Shown here: in pieces, positions 42,875 through 49,854 of the stretch | Layout: every line of letters starts with the position of its first letter | How positions within the stretch are numbered: position 1 is the first letter of the stretch | Source: Kitasatospora humi | GTDB taxonomy: Bacteria > Actinomycetota > Actinomycetes > Streptomycetales > Streptomycetaceae | Length of the DNA stretch: 64,000 nt | Reading direction: 5' to 3' | NCBI RefSeq assembly: GCF_020907985.1 | Contig: NZ_JAJJPA010000028.1 | Location: 22,403 to 86,402 of the forward strand | Notes under the pieces: model-generated | The model's input: only the letters and a program-made list of their open reading frames with translations | Told to the model about the DNA's origin: nothing | Databases searched by the model: none | Program-made: the position numbers and the translations under genes

Positions 42875-43519
42875 CTACTGGGCCCCGGTGGACCAGGGGT
42901 CGGCGTCCTCCAGGGGGCGGCCGTCGGCGTGGCGGCGCAAGTGGTCGTGGAGCTGGGTGATCGAGGTGATCGTCGTGCGGGGGGTGCCGTCGATCAGCAG
43001 CTCGAAGTACTCGGGCATCCCGCGGTGCGCGGTGATGCCGGTGGAGGCGCCGGAAGGGGTGTAGCGCAGTTGGACGCCGGGCTCCAGGTCGCAGGTGGCG
43101 GGACCGTCGGTCGTCCCGACCCAGTTCTCGGCGTAGGTGAGGGTGCCGTGGCCGCGGTCGAGGCGCTGGGCGGCGAGCGCGGCCTGCTCGGCGGCGTGCA
43201 ACTCGGTGTCCGCGGCGATCCGCTGGAGCGAGGGGGTCAGCTCGGCCTCCGGGCCGGCGGGCAGGTAGGTGTCGGGTTCGGAGCGGCGAAGCAGCGCGGT
43301 CCGGCCGGCGGCGCCGAGCTGGGCGGTGGTCGAGCAGGCGAGGCCGGCGGCCGCGAGGGCGCTGGCGACGCGGATCTCGATCGGGCGGGTGGCGAGCGTG
43401 CGGTAGACCGCGACGCCGGCGGCGGCCCCGGCGGTGACGGCGGCGGCGGGTTCGAGCACGTGGTTGAGGGCGCTGAGCAGCGCGCGCTGAAGAGGGGTGG
43501 GACGGGTGTTGGTCGTCAT
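42875..43519 (-). CDS. Membrane-associated hypothetical protein of the transfer module
   Basis: 214 aa from the ATG at 43519 (AGGA upstream). Hydrophobic Ala-rich stretches near the N-terminus (VLEPAAAVTAGAAAGVAV, IRVASALAAAGLACST) suggest two membrane helices. The rest is soluble, with GVQLRYTPSGASTGI and ELLIDGTPRTTITSI. No family was recognised. It is the first gene after the conserved control region at 43641-43712. Confidence 0.6.
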   Translation of the reverse strand: MTTNTRPTPLQRALLSALNHVLEPAAAVTAGAAAGVAVYRTLATRPIEIRVASALAAAGLACSTTAQLGAAGRTALLRRSEPDTYLPAGPEAELTPSLQRIAADTELHAAEQAALAAQRLDRGHGTLTYAENWVGTTDGPATCDLEPGVQLRYTPSGASTGITAHRGMPEYFELLIDGTPRTTITSITQLHDHLRRHADGRPLEDADPWSTGAQ

Positions 43520-43640
43520 AGCGGGTTCCTCGGGTCGTGGTTGGTGCGGCGGGCTCACCCTGGTGGCGGGCCCGTTCGGTTCGGTGCCGTGATTCGGCGG
43601 CTGTGGGGGTCTGCGGTGTCGTCGCAGTGAACTGGCTGTT

Positions 43641-43712
43641 CCTTGATGAACTCCTTGATGAGGGCGGGGCTGTTCGGTTGCGATTGCGTATCGCTGGTCA
43701 TCAAGGTGGCGG
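43641..43712. promoter_or_regulatory. Conserved control region, copy 2 (tandem CTTGATG motif)
   Basis: CCTTGATGAACTCCTTGATG (43641-43660) differs in one base from the copy at 18525-18544. TGCGTA follows after 25 bp and TCAAGGTG after 41 bp, as in copy 1. A further CATCAAGG is at 43731-43738. It lies 122 bp upstream of the start at 43519. Confidence 0.6.
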
Positions 43713-43750
43713 TTTTCCGCAGGTGGGGGCCATCAAGGTGTGGCGGTCAC

Positions 43751-44380
43751 TCAGCTCCGGTTGGCGTTGGTGGTGGTGTTCGTGGTGGTGGAGGTGTCGG
43801 TCCGTCCGAACCACTTGGGGTGGTTGTTGTTGGTGACGGAGCTGTTGTTGGTGATGTAGGTGTCGCCGTCGGCGCGCCTGCCGGTGATGCCCCGCAGGAG
43901 CTGGGACAGGGGCAGGCGAGCGGCCACGACCATGGCGCTGATACCGAGCAGTGCACCGGTGGAGAGGCCTGCGGCGGAGGACAGAAGGTGCCCGAGGCCA
44001 TCGAATGCCTGGCTGAGGCCCCAGCCGATGCCCGCGAAGGCGATGCCGGTGGCGGCGATGAACTGGGCACGGCGGTCGATCAGTGGCGCCGGGGCCGGGG
44101 CCGGCTGGAGGGTCGGGGTCGGGGCAGGGTGCAGGTACTCGGGCGGGAGCTCGCTCCTGGGCACGCCGATGAAGGCGTTGCCGGGGCCGGGGACGAAGAC
44201 GATCGCCTGGCGCTCGACCGGCTGGTCGAGTACGCGAGCGGGCACCGGCGGGACCGCGGTCTGGGCGAAGATCTCGTGGATGCGGCGCATGTAGTCGATC
44301 TCGGCGCTGGTCGCCGCCGTGGTGCTGCTGGTGCTCTCCTGGGTGGGCTGGGCGTGGGCGAGGTCGGTGACGGTGTGCAC
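43751..44380 (-). CDS. Two-helix membrane protein of the transfer module
   Basis: 209 aa from the GTG at 44380 with GAGGAC upstream. An N-terminal soluble domain with EIDYMRRIHEIFAQTAV and a Pro-rich linker (PTPTLQPAPAPAP) precedes two membrane helices (FIAATGIAFAGIGWGLSQAF, AAGLSTGALLGISAMVVA). The C-terminus is Asn/Thr-rich (TDTSTTTNTTTNANRS). The layout recalls plasmid spread proteins. It precedes the conserved control region. Confidence 0.6.
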   Translation of the reverse strand: MHTVTDLAHAQPTQESTSSTTAATSAEIDYMRRIHEIFAQTAVPPVPARVLDQPVERQAIVFVPGPGNAFIGVPRSELPPEYLHPAPTPTLQPAPAPAPLIDRRAQFIAATGIAFAGIGWGLSQAFDGLGHLLSSAAGLSTGALLGISAMVVAARLPLSQLLRGITGRRADGDTYITNNSSVTNNNHPKWFGRTDTSTTTNTTTNANRS

Positions 44381-44411
44381 GGGGGTGTCCTCAACTGGTC
44401 TGGGAAGCGCG

Positions 44412-44445
44412 AGACCCGCCCGTGCCGGGTGGCTCGGGCGGGTCT
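44412..44445 (-). terminator. Perfect 11-bp hairpin
   Basis: Arms AGACCCGCCCG and CGGGCGGGTCT with a 12-nt loop. It follows the stop at 44480 and overlaps the leader of the next gene. Confidence 0.65.
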
Positions 44446-44479
44446 TCGGCACCCATGGTGGGTGCCGGCGGGGCGTGGT

Positions 44480-44785
44480 TCAGGCGAGGCTGTAGAAGGC
44501 GAGGAAGAGCGCGAGCACTCCCAGGGCGATCTTCGCCCAGAGGTAGGGGACCTCGATGGCGCCCCAGGCGGCCCCGGCGGCAAGCAGCCGCAGGGTCCAG
44601 CGGGCGAAGAAGCCGTGGCCGCGCAGGCTCTGCAGCTCGATGATCCGATTGGTCCGCCAGTCCATCTCGCGCTGCAGGTGCGCCCGGGTGACCGTGTCCT
44701 CCGGGCTGGTGTTGGCGAAAGTCGCGGAGTGGTTGTGCCGCTCGCCTTCCAGGCGGCGGATCTCGTCCTCCGGGGTTTCCAGCAC
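44480..44785 (-). CDS. Small coiled-coil/membrane protein downstream of traB
   Basis: 101 aa from a GTG two bases after the traB stop, with GAGGAG as ribosome site, so expression is coupled to traB. Residues 1-55 are charged and helical. Residues 60-100 are hydrophobic (LRLLAAGAAWGAIEVPYLW, IALGVLALFLAFYSLA), giving two membrane segments. It is a candidate plasmid-spread (Spd-type) protein by position only. Confidence 0.6.
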   Translation of the reverse strand: MLETPEDEIRRLEGERHNHSATFANTSPEDTVTRAHLQREMDWRTNRIIELQSLRGHGFFARWTLRLLAAGAAWGAIEVPYLWAKIALGVLALFLAFYSLA

Positions 44786-44787
44786 CT

Positions 44788-47184
44788 CTACTCCTCTGCA
44801 TCCGAAGGGGCGGTGGCCACGGCGGTGCCGTCGCTGAGCGCCAACGTCAACGCCATCTTGGCGGCTTCCAACTGGTCTGCGGAAACCCGCACTTCACGGG
44901 CCTTGGAGCCGTCGGACGGCCCGACGATGCCGTGCTGCTGAAGGACGCTGAGCAGCTGGTCGGCCGCGGCGAAGCCGATGCGGAGCTTTCGCTGGAGCAT
45001 CGACGTCGATCCGAATTGGGTGGAGATGATCAGCTCGGCGCCCTGGAGCACGAGGTCGAGGTCCAGGCCGTCCGGCAGGCCGGAGACTGTGGGGATGGGC
45101 TCGGACTTGACGGTGTACCGGGTGTACTGGCCGCTGGTGTCCGCGGTGACCTTGCCCTCCTTGGCCCACGTCGGCAGCCAGCCGCGCACGGTCCGTTCTG
45201 CCGGCACGTCGGCGCCCCGCTCCTCCAGGGCTTGGGCGAGCGCGGTGTACAGCTCCTTCGGGGTGCAGCCCTGGTCGCCGGCGGCCTCCAGGATGCTCCA
45301 GGCCACCTCGCGGGGGTCGAGCGCACGGGTGGGCCGGGGCAGAGTGACCACCGGGGCGTCCGACAGGTCAGGGCTCGCGTCGGTCGGCTTGGTCAGATCG
45401 ACCGGCGTGCCCGGGTCGCTGCTCCCGTCCCCGTCAGCGGCGAACTCGGCTTCGAGACGGGCGAACATCTCGGCCGCGCCGCCGGCACCGGTGGGCGCCT
45501 TCGGCGCGGTCGAGGTGGTGACCGGCTGGTCGGGGTTCTCCTGGAGAGCCGCGAGCCACTGGGCGGCGGTGCGGTGGTCGTCCGTGGTGGACACCACCTT
45601 CGCCGCGGCGGGGGTGAGCGTCTGGCCCTTGTAGAGCGCCGGGAGGGTGCGCGCCCACCGGCTGAGGTAGGCCTTGGCGGTCGGCACGCTGAGCGCGATC
45701 GGGTCGGCCGTGGGCCGGCGGGCGGCGCAGACCGTGCAGACCCGGTCGATGAGGGTATCGACGAGCCGCCAGGCCTTGAACGCGGTGGGCCGCTTGGGGC
45801 CCAGGCGGGTGTGCATGTTCCAGCCTGAGCCGGCCACCGGCGCGTCCTTGGGGTCGATCTTGACGTAGCCGGGGAACAGGTAGGCCAGCTCCTCCGGATC
45901 GCTGACGGTCATGCCCACGCGCCACTTGGACTGCAGCTTCATCGCCGACGTGATCGTGTCCAGGGTCGCGCGCAGGGCGCAGGCCAGGTTGCGCACGCGC
46001 ATCGCTCGGCCTTCGTTGGCGACGCGGTCCAGGCCCTCCTTGATGTCGTGGGGCAGGGAGGCGGTCTCATCGACCAGGATGACGATGCCGGGGATGTCGT
46101 GGCTGATGGGCAGCTTGTCGGTCTTGTGCTGGCGCATCAGCTGCTGGTAGCCGGCCTTGCGGGCCGCGATCACCTCGATGGCCCAGCGGACCATCAGGCG
46201 GGCCTCGTCCTCGGTGTGGGCGATCCAGTCGATGATCGGCGCGTCCGCGATGCCCTCGGTGGCCCACGGGGTGATCCAGGGCAGGGCGACGCCGCCTCCG
46301 GTGATGTCGATCGCGAGGATCAGCGCGTCCGGCATCCGGGCGAGCTGGGCGGTGACGACGCGCAGCAGGTTGGTCTTGCCGGCGTCGGTCTCGCCGACCA
46401 TGATCCCGCAGTCGTCCAGGAGCGTGCCCATCGCCTCGGCCCCGTTGCGGTAGGGCCCGAACGGGAACGGCTTGGTGAGGGTCAGCTCGGAGAACTCCTC
46501 CGGGTACGGGATCGTCTCGGTGATCACGTCCGTGAGCGTGACGTCGATCAGGATGACCCCGCGGTGGGCGCCGGGGCGGATCTCGACACCGCAGCCGTCC
46601 GGCAGCCGCAGGTCCCCGGCGAACTTCGGACCGAAGTTGACGATGTCGTCGATGGTGGTGCCGCCGCGGGGCAGCTCGATCTCGACGGTGTAGCCGACCT
46701 TGCCGTCCCACCACTGGATGTCCACCGAGGTACAGCCCTCGATCCGGGCGACGCGCTTGATGCGGTCCACCCAGTCGTCCAGGACGCCGACGGACTCGCG
46801 GCGCAGCGCGACCAGGCGCCGGCGCTCCTGGCGGGTGGGCTCGCTGCGCACCACGGACACGTTCAGGCCCGCGCCGATCGCGGCCAGCCCGATGCCCGAG
46901 GCCCAGCCGGTCGCGTCGAGCGGGGCGTTGCCCAGCGCCCAGGACGTCCAGGCCGCTGCGGTCAGCCACGAGACGGCGCGGGTGATGACGGTGCCGCGGG
47001 TGTGGCGCTTGCGCAGGTCGTAGGCGATGCCGGCCACGGCCGCGCCGCCCAGGGCGAGCGCGCCGGCCTGCCAGGGCACGTCGAGCATCGGGGTGAGGAG
47101 CGCCGCGGTGACGGCGGTCTCGGCGGCGTATCCGAGCAGGTGGTGGTGCTCGTTGGGGGCGGACCAGTCCAGGTCGTAGGGCAT
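44788..47184 (-). CDS. traB: Conjugative DNA translocase (TraB/FtsK-SpoIIIE type)
   Basis: 798 aa from the ATG at 47184 with GGAGAA upstream. Streptomyces transfer needs one FtsK-like protein that pumps double-stranded DNA between hyphae. Features in order: two N-terminal membrane regions (about 20-55, 65-110), the FtsK ATPase domain with Walker A GETDAGKT (264-271) and Walker B region GIVILVDETASL, a linker, and a C-terminal FtsK gamma-like winged helix (STSMLQRKLRIGFAAADQLL, VGPSDGSKAREVRV). The gamma domain reads short DNA repeats and so should recognise the plasmid's transfer locus. Confidence 0.88.
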   Translation of the reverse strand: MPYDLDWSAPNEHHHLLGYAAETAVTAALLTPMLDVPWQAGALALGGAAVAGIAYDLRKRHTRGTVITRAVSWLTAAAWTSWALGNAPLDATGWASGIGLAAIGAGLNVSVVRSEPTRQERRRLVALRRESVGVLDDWVDRIKRVARIEGCTSVDIQWWDGKVGYTVEIELPRGGTTIDDIVNFGPKFAGDLRLPDGCGVEIRPGAHRGVILIDVTLTDVITETIPYPEEFSELTLTKPFPFGPYRNGAEAMGTLLDDCGIMVGETDAGKTNLLRVVTAQLARMPDALILAIDITGGGVALPWITPWATEGIADAPIIDWIAHTEDEARLMVRWAIEVIAARKAGYQQLMRQHKTDKLPISHDIPGIVILVDETASLPHDIKEGLDRVANEGRAMRVRNLACALRATLDTITSAMKLQSKWRVGMTVSDPEELAYLFPGYVKIDPKDAPVAGSGWNMHTRLGPKRPTAFKAWRLVDTLIDRVCTVCAARRPTADPIALSVPTAKAYLSRWARTLPALYKGQTLTPAAAKVVSTTDDHRTAAQWLAALQENPDQPVTTSTAPKAPTGAGGAAEMFARLEAEFAADGDGSSDPGTPVDLTKPTDASPDLSDAPVVTLPRPTRALDPREVAWSILEAAGDQGCTPKELYTALAQALEERGADVPAERTVRGWLPTWAKEGKVTADTSGQYTRYTVKSEPIPTVSGLPDGLDLDLVLQGAELIISTQFGSTSMLQRKLRIGFAAADQLLSVLQQHGIVGPSDGSKAREVRVSADQLEAAKMALTLALSDGTAVATAPSDAEE

Positions 47185-47228
47185 CGCGTTCTCCGGGGTG
47201 CGGAAGGGGCAGGTGGGGTTGAAGGGCG

Positions 47229-47261
47229 GGGCCGGGGCGCCCTGGTGGGGTGCCCCGGCCC
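47229..47261 (-). terminator. GC-rich hairpin before traB
   Basis: Stem of about 13-14 bp (GGGCCGGGGC arm against GCCCCGGCCC) with one G-T pair and a TGGTG loop, between the stop at 47330 and the start at 47184. It may attenuate read-through into traB. Confidence 0.6.
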
Positions 47262-47329
47262 GGGGTGGGCGCCGGACTTTCGTCGGCGAAGCCTCACCAG
47301 GTGCGCCCCGGGAGGTGGGTGAGCCGCTG

Positions 47330-49504
47330 TCAGCGCTGGGTGTTCCACATGGACTCGCCGGCCAGGCCCTTGCGCGGCTGCAGGTTGTTCCTGATCTCCC
47401 GCGCGTGGTCCTCGGCGAAGAGCTTGGCGGCCAGGCGGGCGTGGTCCGCGGCCAGCAGGACCATCTGGACGAGACCCGCGATCTCGTTGGTGACGCGGTC
47501 GTCCACCGGGTACTCATCGCGGGTGCGCTCGTACAGGGCCTTCATGGCCGCGGCGAGCGCCTCCAGGCCCACGCCGATGCCGGCGAACTCCTGACCGACC
47601 TGGAGCATGTGCTCCGGCTCGTAGGTCTTGTAGAGGACCGCGGTCGTCACGGCGGCGGTCTCGATCCGGCCCGGGGCGAACATGGCCTCCCCCGGCACGT
47701 CGGAACCGATCGGCGTGACGTTCCACATCCACTCGCCGTTGCGCGGGTTGCGCAGCCGCTCCAGGTCGAAGCGGTGCACGTTGCGGAACAGCACCACCAT
47801 CTCGTCCGCCCGCTGGCCGGCGTTCATCAGCGTGCCGTAGGCCTCGACGAGCTTCTCGATGGCCCGCTTGCTGCACGGGTAGCGCGAGTCCGCGTTGGAG
47901 GCCAGGAAGCGGATGGCCTCGGCGGTGGCGCGCAGCGCGTTGGGAAGGCCGGCGTACTCGGCGGCGACGACCGCCATGCTGGTCGGCCGGTAGGAGGCGT
48001 AGTGGTCGTAGGTTCCGCGCATGGCCAGCGCGAACCGGGCGTTCGTGCCGTTGAGCACGATGCTGGTGTTGGCGAGGTCGCTCATCGGGTCGTCCTTCAG
48101 TGGGTCGTTGACGGTCAGGTTGAGGCCGTCGGCCTTGGCGTCCAGGTCGTGGCGGCGCTTGGAGCGGCGGTAGAGCGCGCGCCAGATCCGCCCGGCGACC
48201 CGGATCGGGAGCAGCCAGGGGTACATCGGGTCGTCGGGGCGGGTGATGAGGCTGGCCAGGCCCCACAGCACGCCCAGCGGCAGCGTCGCCAGCGCGCCCA
48301 GGCCGGCCAGGAGTCCGGCGCCGGTGCAGCGCAGCACGTGCAGCACCTTCCGGACCGCGGTGCGGCGAAGGCGGTACCAACGCCCGGCCGCCGTAGCCGT
48401 GCCGGCGGCGGCCGGGTTCGCGGTTCCGGGCCGCTTGCGCCGCAGCTTGCCGACCGCGGACTTGACGGCCTGCCAGGCGCGGCCGCGCCGGGTGGTCGGC
48501 GTGGTCGAACCGGACGTCCCCGTGCCCGAGCCGCCGTTCTTGCGGCGCAGTTTGGCGAGGGCGGCCTTGACGGCCTGGCTGGCGCGGCCGCTCCGCTTGG
48601 GCTGGACGGTGCCGGCGCCGGTCTTGCCCGAGCCCTTGGTGGCGTTGGTGCTGCCCTTGCTGGAGGTGCTGGCGCTGCCCGGCGTGCTGGAGCCGTCGTT
48701 GCCGGTGCCTCCTCCCCCGGTGCCGGAGCCGCGGGTGCTGTTGTTCCCGCCGGACAGCTTGTCCTTCAGCCGCTGCGCGGTGCGCTTGAGCCTGCTGTCG
48801 CCGCCCCCGTTGCGGGAGGAGTCGTTGCCGGAGGCCCCGCCCTTGCTGCGGTCGCGGCCGCGACCGGAGGCGCTGTCCTGGCCCCCCGAGCGGCCGCCGC
48901 CGGACGGGCTGGCGCCCGACTGGGTGTTGCCGCCGCCCGAGCGGCCAGGGCCCGGGGAGTTCCCGGCGCCGCCGCGCCCGGGTCCGGCACCGGACCCGGA
49001 CCCGGTGCTGGTGCCGGTGCTTGCGGTGCGGTTGGATCCGCTGGCGGCGTTGGTGCACTGCCGCTGGGCACCGCCCGTAGGGCCGGAGGTGCCGCCGCCC
49101 CTGCGGCCGGGCCCGGGACCGGACTGGCTTCCGCCGCCGGAGCGGTTGGTGCCGGCGGCCTGGTTGGCTCCTCCGGCGCCCCGCAGCCGACCACGGCGGG
49201 CACCACCCTTGGGACGGCGGCGGTAGAGCGCTGCGGCGCCCGCCACGGCGCCAGCCGCACCAACGGTGGCCGCGCCGACGGGTCCGGCGAACGTGTAGGC
49301 GGCTCCTATGACCGCCCCGGCGGCGTTGCTGGAGTGGATCAGCGCCGGCACGGCTCGCACCCGACGGCGGCGGGACGGACGGGTGTTGTCGGTGGTCTCG
49401 GCGGCCGGCTGAGGGGTGTTGTCCACGACGTAGACAGAGCCGTCGTCGGGGTCCTGGAGGGCGCTGTCGGGGGCTACGGGTGCCAGGGTCGCGGTGTCGG
49501 CCAC
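47330..49504 (-). CDS. Large membrane protein with Gly/Ser-rich low-complexity region
   Basis: 724 aa. Residues 60-95 hold hydrophobic helices (AAGAVIGAAYTFAGPVGAA). Residues about 105-360 are strongly Gly/Ser/Asn/Thr/Arg-rich with interspersed basic clusters (RLKRTAQRLKDKL, RASQAVKAALAKLRRK). A membrane segment follows (AGLLAGLGALATLPLGVLWG). The C-terminal 260 residues form a helical domain with FLASNADSRYPCSKRAIEKL and EPEHMLQVGQEFAGIGVGL. It is upstream of traB in the module. Function unknown; a membrane scaffold for transfer is possible. Confidence 0.65.
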   Translation of the reverse strand: MADTATLAPVAPDSALQDPDDGSVYVVDNTPQPAAETTDNTRPSRRRRVRAVPALIHSSNAAGAVIGAAYTFAGPVGAATVGAAGAVAGAAALYRRRPKGGARRGRLRGAGGANQAAGTNRSGGGSQSGPGPGRRGGGTSGPTGGAQRQCTNAASGSNRTASTGTSTGSGSGAGPGRGGAGNSPGPGRSGGGNTQSGASPSGGGRSGGQDSASGRGRDRSKGGASGNDSSRNGGGDSRLKRTAQRLKDKLSGGNNSTRGSGTGGGGTGNDGSSTPGSASTSSKGSTNATKGSGKTGAGTVQPKRSGRASQAVKAALAKLRRKNGGSGTGTSGSTTPTTRRGRAWQAVKSAVGKLRRKRPGTANPAAAGTATAAGRWYRLRRTAVRKVLHVLRCTGAGLLAGLGALATLPLGVLWGLASLITRPDDPMYPWLLPIRVAGRIWRALYRRSKRRHDLDAKADGLNLTVNDPLKDDPMSDLANTSIVLNGTNARFALAMRGTYDHYASYRPTSMAVVAAEYAGLPNALRATAEAIRFLASNADSRYPCSKRAIEKLVEAYGTLMNAGQRADEMVVLFRNVHRFDLERLRNPRNGEWMWNVTPIGSDVPGEAMFAPGRIETAAVTTAVLYKTYEPEHMLQVGQEFAGIGVGLEALAAAMKALYERTRDEYPVDDRVTNEIAGLVQMVLLAADHARLAAKLFAEDHAREIRNNLQPRKGLAGESMWNTQR

Positions 49505-49526
49505 GGCGGTTCTCCCATCACGTTAT

Positions 49527-49659
49527 GTAGCGGCGAGGCGGGGCGGGGCGAGGCGACACCGTGCGGAATCCCCACCCCAGGGCCGGTCAGAGCCGGTCCT
49601 CCGGGGCCTGGTGGGGTTCTGGCGTCGCCTCACCTCGCCTCGCCTCGCCTCGCCGCTAC
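49527..49659. repeat. Inverted GGCG-unit repeat in the 49.5 kb intergenic region
   Basis: The left arm 49527-49560 and right arm 49621-49659 both read, in opposite orientation, GTAGCGGCGAGGCG followed by three or four 5-bp (A/G)GGCG units and AGGCGAC. A further ACGTT(A/G)-GTAGCG match occurs at 49521 and 49659. The spacer is 60 bp. It lies upstream of the ATG at 49504. Confidence 0.65.
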
Positions 49660-49779
49660 GTTGAGTAGCGACCCGGGTTGGTGGATTTCAGGGGCGAGGC
49701 GGGCCGGCGGGCGGCCCAGATTCGGGGCTGGGGACCCCTTCAGAGCGCTCGGGAACGGCTCCGGGAAGGGGCGCGAGGG

Positions 49780-49819
49780 GAGGGTGTCCGGCCGCCGGAT
49801 CTGGCGGCCGGACACCCTC
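49780..49819 (-). terminator. Perfect 17-bp hairpin after the DUF2637 gene
   Basis: Arms GAGGGTGTCCGGCCGCC and GGCGGCCGGACACCCTC with loop GGATCT, 36 bp beyond the stop at 49855. Confidence 0.8.
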
Positions 49820-49854
49820 GGGCTGGCACTGCTGGGGGCTCTTCCGACCCTGGT

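Noticed and set aside
44788..47184. Possibility that the FtsK-like gene is the ESX motor EccC for the toxin operon
   Set aside because: It has one ATPase domain and an FtsK gamma-type winged helix and lies among transfer genes; EccC has several ATPase domains and no gamma domain.
49624..49660. CTCGC tandem units considered as a CRISPR array
   Set aside because: The units are 5 bp and contiguous, without spacers, and no cas gene is present.
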